Shown here: positions 8,570 to 17,400 of the stretch, piece by piece | Position numbering within the stretch: position 1 is the stretch's first letter | How the letters are laid out: each line of letters starts with the position of its first letter | Source of the DNA: DASVWH01 sp036389715 | Lineage (GTDB): Bacteria; Acidobacteriota; Blastocatellia; Pyrinomonadales; Pyrinomonadaceae | Assembly: GCA_036389715.1 (NCBI GenBank) | Contig: DASVWH010000064.1 | Span: 1 to 43,718 of the forward strand | Reading direction: 5' to 3' | DNA: 43,718 nucleotides | The notes under the pieces: generated by a model | Databases searched by the model: none | Told to the model about the DNA's origin: nothing | What the model saw: the letters and a program-made list of their open reading frames with translations, nothing else | Translations under genes and position numbers: made by a program

Positions 8570-9739
8570 TTAATAACCGCGCAACTGCTCTCGATACCCC
8601 TCGAAGTTTCGCCGCATCTCCCCGATGTTGTCGCCGCCGAATTTCTCGCGCATCGCCGCGGCCAGGACGAGCGCGACCATGGCTTCGCCGATGACGCCCG
8701 CCGCCGGGACCGCCGTCACGTCCGACCGCTCGAAGGCCGCAGACTCTTCCAGCTTGGTATCTATGTCAACGGAACGCAGCGCGCGGCGCAGCGTCGAGAT
8801 GGGCTTGAGATGGCCGCGCACGCGAACCTCTTCGCCGTTGGTGATGCCGCCTTCGAGGCCGCCCGCGCGGTTGGTCTGGCGAATAAACCCCTTCGTCTCC
8901 TCGCTGTATGCGATCTCATCGTGGACTTCGGAGCCGGGCAGGCTGCTCGCCCGCGCGCCCGCGCCGATGGCGACCGCCTTGACCGCCGGGATGGACATCA
9001 CCGCCTGGGCCAGCAATCCGTCGAGCTTCGAGTCCCAGGACGTATGCGACCCGAGTCCGGGCACGACGCCGCGCGCGACCGTCTCGAAAATGCCGCCGAG
9101 CGTATCGCCCGCGCGCCTGGCCTCATCTATCAACTCCACCATCCGGCTTTGCGCTTGAGCGTCGGCGCAGCGCAGCGGCGCATCATCCGTAATGGCGGCA
9201 ATGGCTTCCCACGCAAGCTCAAGCGGCTCTTGCGGCACGCCCCCGAGCTGAATCACATGGCTGCGAATCTCGACGCCGAAGAACGCGAGCAACTGTTTGG
9301 CCAGGGCTCCGCAGGCGACGCGCGCCGCCGTCTCACGCGCCGACGCACGCTCCAGAATGTTTCGCAAATCGCGCGCCCCGAACTTCTGCCCGCCCGCGAG
9401 GTCCGCATGGCCCGGGCGCGGGCGCTTGACCCGCCGCGATTTCTCAGGCGGGAGGTCGGATGGTCCGACCGACATCACTTCGTCCCAGTTGGCCCAATCC
9501 TTATTCTCGATCATCAACGCCAGCGGCGAGCCCAGGGTGAGGCCGTGGCGCACGCCGCTGATAATCTCGACGCGGTCGCGCTCGATCTTCATCCGCCCGC
9601 CGCGCCCGTAGCCCCACTGCCTGCGCTCCAACTCGCGGTCCACCTGCGCGACATCAACCGCCAGCCCCGCGGGCAGTCCTTCGAGCACCGCGACCAGCGC
9701 GCGACCGTGTGATTCTCCTGCGGTGGTGAAACGAAACAT
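8570..9739 (-). CDS. aroC: chorismate synthase
   Basis: Last step of the shikimate pathway: FMN-dependent anti-1,4-elimination of phosphate from EPSP to give chorismate. The start at 9739 gives MFRFTTAGESHGRAL, the normal family N terminus; the longer frame begins with TTG nine codons upstream and has no support. Motifs: GESHG, RQWGYGRGGRM, RPRPGHADLAGGQKFG, RNILERASARETAARVA, and GGLEGGITNGEEV near 300. About 389 residues is in the usual range. It is 56 bp downstream of the FAD oxidase on the same strand; that gap is one of the 7-bp repeat islands, and no Shine-Dalgarno is visible. Confidence 0.96.
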   Translation of the reverse strand: MFRFTTAGESHGRALVAVLEGLPAGLAVDVAQVDRELERRQWGYGRGGRMKIERDRVEIISGVRHGLTLGSPLALMIENKDWANWDEVMSVGPSDLPPEKSRRVKRPRPGHADLAGGQKFGARDLRNILERASARETAARVACGALAKQLLAFFGVEIRSHVIQLGGVPQEPLELAWEAIAAITDDAPLRCADAQAQSRMVELIDEARRAGDTLGGIFETVARGVVPGLGSHTSWDSKLDGLLAQAVMSIPAVKAVAIGAGARASSLPGSEVHDEIAYSEETKGFIRQTNRAGGLEGGITNGEEVRVRGHLKPISTLRRALRSVDIDTKLEESAAFERSDVTAVPAAGVIGEAMVALVLAAAMREKFGGDNIGEMRRNFEGYREQLRGY

Positions 9740-9746
9740 AAGAGCT

Positions 9747-9813
9747 GTGACAGGAAGCAGGCGCAAGCGACAAGATTAAAACTCGACCTGTTCTATCACT
9801 TGTCACCCGTCAC
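9747..9813. repeat. 7-bp repeat island between FAD oxidase and aroC
   Basis: Plus-strand 7-mers GTGACAG, GAAGCAG, GCGCAAG, CGACAAG (9747-9774) are followed after 18 nt by CTATCAC, TTGTCAC, CCGTCAC (9793-9813). GTGACA words on the left pair with TGTCAC words on the right, so the island can fold back. The stop codon of the FAD oxidase (9796-9798) and its last codons (VTGDK) are encoded inside the right-hand units. Confidence 0.6.
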
Positions 9814-11310
9814 ATCAAGGAGTTCTTCCGAGAAAATATTGCCGCGTCCGAGGATGCAGGCCGGGTCGAAGGCGCGTTTGAGGGCGGCCATCTCGCAGAG
9901 GTGCTCCGCGCTGTAGAGCAGGCGCAGGTAGTCGCGCTTGAGCTTGCCGATGCCGTGTTCGGCGGAGACAGTGCCGCCCGCCCGCACTGCGCGACGAACG
10001 AACTGTAGGTAGAGAGCGCGCGCCGCTTCGGCCTCGCTCTCGTCTTTCGGCATGATGTTGACGTGGACGTGATTGTCGCCGATGTGTCCGAAGATGACGG
10101 ACTGAAGTCCGGCCTCCCGCAGCGTGTCCCGGTAGAAGCGCAGCATCGCGGGAAACTCCGCGTCGGGCACGGCCATGTCGGTCGAGACTTTGCGCTGGCC
10201 ATGATGCGTCAGCCATTCGTTGACGAGCACCGGGAGTTGATGCCTGAACTCGCGCATCTGCTCGCGTTCGCGCTCGGCCGTCGCAAACCAGGAATCGTCG
10301 AGCAGCGCATCATGGCGTTCGAGCATGGCCAGCCATCCGTCCATCAAGCTCTCTTCCGTCCCGGCGCTCGTCTCCTGCTCGAAGAAGACAGCGCCGGTCG
10401 CCGACTCCGGCACGAGCGCATAACGGCGGCGCAGGAAGCGCAGCGATTGGGCGTCGAAGTATTCGAGCGCCCGCGCGTCGAGCCCGCCCGCGCCTTCATC
10501 TTCGCGGGCTCGCAAAGAAGCCTCGCGTGCCTCGCGCACGAAGGCCAGCAAGCTCTCCTCGCTCTTGAAAAAGACGACGCCGCCAAGGACGTTCTCAGGC
10601 ATCGGGAGCAACCGGGCCTCGACCTCGGTGATAACGCCGAGCGTGCCTTCGCTGCCGATGAAGAGGTCAATCGCATCCATGCCCGGAGCGACGTAATAGC
10701 CGGATGCGTGCTTGCGCGTTTGCGGCATGCTGTAAGAAGGCAAACGCGCATCGAGCCTTCCGCCGCCCGGCAGGGGAAGACTCACGCGGCCGTCCTGGTC
10801 CGCATAAACCGCGCCGCGTCGCAGGTCGATCACGTCGCCCGTCGTGAGGGCTATCTGGAGACGGCGGATGTGTGGGCGCGTCGGGCCGTACTTGAAGGTG
10901 CGTGCGCCCGAAGCGTTGGTCGCCGCGGTCGCGCCGAGATAACAACTGCGCTCGGTCGGGTCCGGAGTGTAGAGCAGCCTTTGCGCTTCGACGGCACGCT
11001 GGAAATCCGCGAGGACGACGCCCGCCCCGGCCACCGCCCGCCCGCCGCTCTCTTCCCTGACTATCTCCACGATGCGGTTGAGGCGGTCCGTCGCGAGCAC
11101 GATGCCGCCGAAGGGCACGCGCCCGCCGACGATGCCAGTGCCAGCGCCGGAGACGGTCACGGGCGTTTGCGTCCGCGCCGCTTCGGCCAGCACGGCTGCA
11201 ACCTCCTGCGAGTTTTCAGGGAAGACTACGCGCGCGGCGCGGCCGCCCCGCATGTTGCTCGCGTCCGAGAGAAAGGAGAGGGTCTCGTCCGGGTCTGACT
11301 TAATCAACAT
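9796..11310 (-). CDS. FAD-binding oxidase of the GlcD / D-lactate dehydrogenase type
   Basis: 504 residues with the VAO/PCMH FAD-binding fold: SGAGTGIVGGRVPFGG near 55-70 (FAD pyrophosphate loop), GATAATNASGARTFKYG near 130, GSEGTLGVITEVEARLLP near 218, and the C-terminal oxidase domain with FGHIGDNHVHVNIMP (the HxGD-N-H metal/substrate motif) and SAEHGIGKLKRDYL. Proteins of this set oxidise 2-hydroxy acids such as D-lactate, glycolate or D-2-hydroxyglutarate; the substrate cannot be told from sequence. No iron-sulphur partner (GlcF-like) is encoded nearby, so a single-subunit enzyme is likely. The upstream gap is an AT-rich repeat island and no Shine-Dalgarno precedes the ATG. Confidence 0.88.
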   Translation of the reverse strand: MLIKSDPDETLSFLSDASNMRGGRAARVVFPENSQEVAAVLAEAARTQTPVTVSGAGTGIVGGRVPFGGIVLATDRLNRIVEIVREESGGRAVAGAGVVLADFQRAVEAQRLLYTPDPTERSCYLGATAATNASGARTFKYGPTRPHIRRLQIALTTGDVIDLRRGAVYADQDGRVSLPLPGGGRLDARLPSYSMPQTRKHASGYYVAPGMDAIDLFIGSEGTLGVITEVEARLLPMPENVLGGVVFFKSEESLLAFVREAREASLRAREDEGAGGLDARALEYFDAQSLRFLRRRYALVPESATGAVFFEQETSAGTEESLMDGWLAMLERHDALLDDSWFATAEREREQMREFRHQLPVLVNEWLTHHGQRKVSTDMAVPDAEFPAMLRFYRDTLREAGLQSVIFGHIGDNHVHVNIMPKDESEAEAARALYLQFVRRAVRAGGTVSAEHGIGKLKRDYLRLLYSAEHLCEMAALKRAFDPACILGRGNIFSEELLDVTGDK

Positions 11311-11326
11311 AGAGATTGAAGAGATT

Positions 11327-11450
11327 TATTCATCGATTCATTGATTCATTCACTCATTTCATCATTTAACAATCCACCCGGGAGACTGATGAATCAATAA
11401 CTAAACGTCTAAACGTCTCAATGAATCAATGACCGCATCAATCACGAGTC
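11327..11450. repeat. AT-rich 8-bp repeat island between uvrB and FAD oxidase
   Basis: Left part 11327-11370 has 8-bp units (GATTCATT twice in tandem, then CACTCATT). The right part 11384-11433 has the complementary words (GATGAATCAAT, AATGAATCAATGA) plus a tandem CTAAACGT CTAAACGT. The two halves can pair. AT-rich against the GC-rich surroundings. It shares the words ATTGATTCATT and AATGAATCAAT with the island at 36511-36623. Confidence 0.65.
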
Positions 11451-11463
11451 ACTCTCTTTCCCC

Positions 11464-13452
<1,989 letters not shown>

Positions 13453-13458
13453 AACAGG

Positions 13459-13526
13459 GTAAATAGTAAATGGTAAATCGTAAATAGACAAAAGGGCCGC
13501 GTCTATTCACGATTTACCATTCACTA
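13459..13526. repeat. near-perfect inverted repeat of 7-bp GTAAATN units upstream of uvrB
   Basis: Plus strand 13459-13486 is four exact 7-mers GTAAATA, GTAAATG, GTAAATC, GTAAATA. The second arm, GTCTATTCACGATTTACC and onward (13501-13526), complements the first over about 26 bp with only two mismatches; the loop is 11 nt (13490-13500). It lies between the stop of the HEAT protein (13549) and the uvrB ATG (13452) and is strongly AT-rich. It shares words with the island at 40609-40703. Confidence 0.8.
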
Positions 13527-13548
13527 CAGACGATTTCCGGTTAGCGCT

Positions 13549-16500
13549 TTACTTGGCTACGGAAGAGGCGTCCGCCTGGCTGCTGATCTGGTAGATGGCC
13601 TCCATCACGGCCGAGCGGACTTCCGTCGGGAGCGAGCCGCGGACGGCGAGGCGGCGGAAGGCCGGGAGAATCTCCTGCTGGCCGCTCAGGGCGAGCAGTT
13701 TGACGACGGCCAGGCGCACTTCGTTGTTCGGGTGCTCCTCGATGGCGCGCATCAGCGGCTGCACCTCGCCCGCCTTCGACATCAGGAAGAGCAGCGAAAA
13801 GGCGTCGTAGGTCTTTTCGCGGCTCTCGCCCATCAACTGCCCGATGGCTTCGCTGGCGAGCCCCGAAGAGGCGACGGCCGCGCCGATCTTGCGGCGTCGT
13901 TCCGAAGGCGCTTCGCGCAGGGCGCGCGTGAAGGACCCGGCGCGGTCCGTGTTGAGATTGAAGAGCGAGCGCGCAGCCGCGTTGCGGACTTCCGGTGCGG
14001 GGTCGTCAAAGGCCGCGCTGATTTCACGGAAGGAGTCTTCGCCGCCGACCCTGCCGAGGTCCGTGACGGCAGCCGCGCGCTCCTCCGGCTCTTCACTGCC
14101 GAGCCGTCGCATGATGGCGACGGGGACGGTCGAAAACTCTTCGTCGGCGGGCGCGATGCTCTTATCCGCTGTTGCTGAATCGTCCGCGGTCGCGGCTTCT
14201 GCCGAGAGCCCGCCCATATCGCTGACGGCATCCGCCTGCGGTACGCCTGTGCCCGCCGTCTCCGTCAGAGGCTCGACAAAGACCGCGGGCGTTTCCATCT
14301 CGACGGCGGAAGGCTCGTCGAAGAGAGACTGCGCCTGCGGCATTGGTGTCGGCTGCTGTGAGCCGATGACGTTGCGCTCGTCAACTTCGATCTCGAACCA
14401 GCCGGTCTCCGTCCCGTCATTGCGCTCCAGCAAGGCTTCTTCCGGCCCGAAAGAGGAGGACGGCTCGACTGGAATCGCTTCGACCTCTTCGACCTCAGCC
14501 TCTGCGGCGACCTCGTGGCCGGGCCAGGGCGTTTTCGCCGCGAGATGCGCGGCCTCTGCTGCGGCCCCTTCTTCGGCGCGGGGGCGTTCATCTTCTTCGA
14601 TGCGCCAGCGCGCTTCCTGCTCCGCGCTGAGGCGGGCCTGCTTTTCTTCCTCCTGCCGGCGTGCGTCTTCCTCCGCGGCGGCAATCCGGGCCTGCTCTGC
14701 GGCACGCAGCCTCTCGGCCTCTTCCTCTTCGGCCTGAAGACGCGCCTCTTCGTCCCGGCTCGCTGCCTCTTCAGCCTGAAGACGCGCTTCTTCCTCTGCG
14801 CGTCGGAGCGCGGCATCCTCCTCTGCCTTCCTTTCGGCTTCGAGACGGAGGCGTTCTGCCTCTTCGGCGCGCTGGCGGGCTTCTCTGAGTTTCAGCGCGG
14901 CATCTTCGTCGGCACGGCGGCGGGCATCTGCCGCGGCGCGCTCACGCTCTTCTTCGGCACGGCTGCGGGCTGCGGCTTCCTCAGCCTCGCGGCGCGCTTC
15001 GGTGTCGTCTTCGACGGCATCCGAACCGGCGGCTCCAATCAGGGCCGCGCCGCCCGCTAGGGCCAGCGCGCCGCCCGTCAGCTCGGCCGTCGAAAGCCCC
15101 GCGTCGGCGGACTCCGACCCTTCGGCTTCGAGCGTCTGCTTCCCGGCCTCGGCAGCGAATGGCGTAAGTTGTTCAGGCTCTTCGACTTGAGCCTCTTGGA
15201 GCGGGGCCTTGGCCACGGCCGCTTGAGTCTCAACAAGAGCGGCTTGGGGCTCAACGTCGGCGGCGCTCGCGTCCATCGTGACGGGGCTGACCTCGGCCGT
15301 GACGGCGCTCGCGTCCGCGGCCGGTTCCGCTTCTATTTCCGCCGCCGGGGAGGTCTCTGCGGTCTCCGGGGCCATCGCGGCGGGCGCAGTTTCGAGCGTC
15401 ACTTCATCGGTCGCGGCGGGCTCGGGCGCGGTGACGAGCGTGACTTCTTCAGCCTCAAGAGGGCTGCTTTCTGCGGCCGCGACAGCGCCGCTCTCTACGG
15501 TCTCGACTGCGCTACTACGGCTGGCCGTGATGGCGCGCTCGATTAAAGCACGCGGGACTTTTCTATCATGTTCGCTCTCAAGCAGGGATTCGAGGGGCGC
15601 GACGGCGTCCGGGTCGCCCATCTCGGCCAGGGCTTCGACGGCGGAGCGGCGCACTTCCGGCGCATCGTCCGCGAGCGCGGCGATCAGGTGCGGCGTCGTC
15701 GAGCGGTCACGGACGAAGCCGAGGGCCCGCGCGGCCGAAGCACGCTCGGCCGGTGCGTCCGCGGTCCGCAGGTCGTAGGTCGCTTCATCCAGGTAATTGT
15801 GCTTGATGAAGACTTCGCGCGCACGTTCGCGCCGTTCGGCGCTGCGCCCGGCGAGCGCGGAAAGGAGCCCGGAGACGACCAACTGGCGTGTGCTCCTGTC
15901 GGTCGAAGCGATGACGGCCTCGTCATAGTCCTTGCCTTCGAGCAGCGCGTTGACTTCAGTTTCGGCACGCTCTACGTCGGCAGGCTGAACGGCTGTCGCC
16001 TCTTTCGCCTGCTCGTCTTCAACCGCAGGCAGGACGGCGGCTTCGGTCGTCTTCTGCTTCTGCGCCGACGGGACGGCGACGCCCGCAGTCGAAGCTATGG
16101 CCGCAGCATCGAGGGCTGCGGCGGCAGAGGGCTGCGGCAACGCGGCGGGAGTTGCGACGGCTTTCTCTTTGCGCGCGTCCTCGGTCGTCTCTTTCGTCTC
16201 TTTCTTATCCGCCCCGGCGGTCGCGGCATTGCGCTCTGCCCTGCCGCGAGTGGCCACGAGCCCGACGATGCCCAGGAGCAGGAGGGCCGCGATTAAGATT
16301 ATCAACCAGTTCTGCGCGAGCACTGTTCCGAGCGACGCGCCGGACGAGGAGGGCACGGCGGTCGTCGTCACGGGCTGCGTCACAGGCGGCGGCTGGACCT
16401 GCGCAATCTGTTCGGGCGGCGCCCCGGCCTGAGTCTCACCCGTTGCTGCTTCGCCAGCGGAGGGCGACGGCGCTGACTCCGCAGGCAGCGCCGGATTCTC

Positions 16501-17241
16501 CGTCCCGGCCGCCAGCGGCGGAGTCGCAGCCGGTTCGACGCCCGGCACGACCGGCGCAGTCCGGCCCGTGACGCCGCCGGGCGTCAGGCCAGGGTCTGTG
16601 ACCTGGCCCGTGTTCGGATCAACGATTCGCGGCGGCTGTGTCCGTGAGCCCGGGATGCCCTGGTTATTGGCGGCGGTCGCGGCCGGAGTTGCGGCGGGCG
16701 TCGGGGCCGTCCTGGGCGTATTCGTGTTGGCCGCGGCGGGCGCTGCCGTGCCCCCGCCGGGCGCGGTCAGTTCGACATCCAGCTTATTGAACTTCTGATT
16801 AACGCGCGCGTTCGTGCCCGGCTGGAGCCTGAAAGAAAGGACGGTGTCGTTGCCGCGTTTCTGGACCTGAACGTCTTCAAAGCCGCGCCCGCGCAGGCTG
16901 CCCTGGGCGCGCGGCGCGCTCGCCTCTGGAATCACGACGTAGTAGCGATTGCCGTTCCTGTAGGCCGAATAGTCGTTGAGCGGCACGTCCGAAGTGATCG
17001 TGATGCGCGAGCCTTCGGCCGTGTCGCTGCTGCGCAAAGGAGTGATGTTCTTCTTCTGCGCCGCTGCCTGAGTAGTCTTTCCCGCGGGGGTTTGCTGTTG
17101 CGGCTGGCCGGGGGCGGGACGCGGCTTCTTCTTCTGCGCGCCGGTTTGGGCCGACGTGAAGCAGAGCAGCGCGACCAGAATCAACAGGGAGGCAGAGGAG
17201 CGCCATTTTGCTGGCGAAGATAAGAGGGGCATTTTATGCAT
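13549..17241 (-). CDS. large AMIN-like / transmembrane / HEAT-repeat protein with coiled coil
   Basis: About 1230 residues, no named family as a whole. Order: signal peptide 1-36 (LLILVALLCFTSAQTGAQ); AMIN-like beta domain about 75-165 (RITITSDVPLNDY, KFNKLDVELTAP); Pro/Ala/Thr-rich linker to about 305; transmembrane helix about 310-332 (NWLIILIAALLLLGIVGLVA) followed by basic residues; HEAT/PBS-type block about 465-555 (APEVRRSAVEALAEMGDPDA); acidic linker; Gly/Ala hydrophobic stretch about 717-737 (GGALALAGGAALIGAAG); Glu/Arg/Ala coiled coil about 740-900; C-terminal HEAT repeats about 1047-1227. Predicted periplasmic N terminus and cytoplasmic HEAT part. Paralogous to the upstream gene 17401-19818 in both ends. 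Start: ATG at 17241, beside a GTG at 17244; an ATG at 17232 is also possible. Function unknown; a scaffold is inferred. Confidence 0.8.
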   Translation of the reverse strand: MHKMPLLSSPAKWRSSASLLILVALLCFTSAQTGAQKKKPRPAPGQPQQQTPAGKTTQAAAQKKNITPLRSSDTAEGSRITITSDVPLNDYSAYRNGNRYYVVIPEASAPRAQGSLRGRGFEDVQVQKRGNDTVLSFRLQPGTNARVNQKFNKLDVELTAPGGGTAAPAAANTNTPRTAPTPAATPAATAANNQGIPGSRTQPPRIVDPNTGQVTDPGLTPGGVTGRTAPVVPGVEPAATPPLAAGTENPALPAESAPSPSAGEAATGETQAGAPPEQIAQVQPPPVTQPVTTTAVPSSSGASLGTVLAQNWLIILIAALLLLGIVGLVATRGRAERNAATAGADKKETKETTEDARKEKAVATPAALPQPSAAAALDAAAIASTAGVAVPSAQKQKTTEAAVLPAVEDEQAKEATAVQPADVERAETEVNALLEGKDYDEAVIASTDRSTRQLVVSGLLSALAGRSAERRERAREVFIKHNYLDEATYDLRTADAPAERASAARALGFVRDRSTTPHLIAALADDAPEVRRSAVEALAEMGDPDAVAPLESLLESEHDRKVPRALIERAITASRSSAVETVESGAVAAAESSPLEAEEVTLVTAPEPAATDEVTLETAPAAMAPETAETSPAAEIEAEPAADASAVTAEVSPVTMDASAADVEPQAALVETQAAVAKAPLQEAQVEEPEQLTPFAAEAGKQTLEAEGSESADAGLSTAELTGGALALAGGAALIGAAGSDAVEDDTEARREAEEAAARSRAEEERERAAADARRRADEDAALKLREARQRAEEAERLRLEAERKAEEDAALRRAEEEARLQAEEAASRDEEARLQAEEEEAERLRAAEQARIAAAEEDARRQEEEKQARLSAEQEARWRIEEDERPRAEEGAAAEAAHLAAKTPWPGHEVAAEAEVEEVEAIPVEPSSSFGPEEALLERNDGTETGWFEIEVDERNVIGSQQPTPMPQAQSLFDEPSAVEMETPAVFVEPLTETAGTGVPQADAVSDMGGLSAEAATADDSATADKSIAPADEEFSTVPVAIMRRLGSEEPEERAAAVTDLGRVGGEDSFREISAAFDDPAPEVRNAAARSLFNLNTDRAGSFTRALREAPSERRRKIGAAVASSGLASEAIGQLMGESREKTYDAFSLLFLMSKAGEVQPLMRAIEEHPNNEVRLAVVKLLALSGQQEILPAFRRLAVRGSLPTEVRSAVMEAIYQISSQADASSVAK

Positions 17242-17330
17242 CACTGGAGTCTTCCGATTACGAGCCTTTGAAGCGCCTCATATTATGCAACGCTGGGGAC
17301 TCTTAGTCCAGAGGTTTAATGAAAGCGATG

Positions 17331-17396
17331 AGAGGCCGGATGCGAGCTGTCGGCAAAGGCCGAAAGCCCGCATCCTGTATCTCGCATCCGGCCTCT
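17331..17396. repeat. GC-rich inverted repeat between the two HEAT-protein genes
   Basis: AGAGGCCGGATGCGAG (17331-17346) and its exact complement CTCGCATCCGGCCTCT (17381-17396) form a perfect 16-bp stem; the 34-nt interior carries a smaller GGC-AAAGGCCGAAA-GCC hairpin and another GCATCC copy. It starts 4 nt after the stop of the upstream HEAT gene. A terminator or attenuator role is possible but there is no U tract. Confidence 0.75.
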
Positions 17397-17400
17397 GTTC

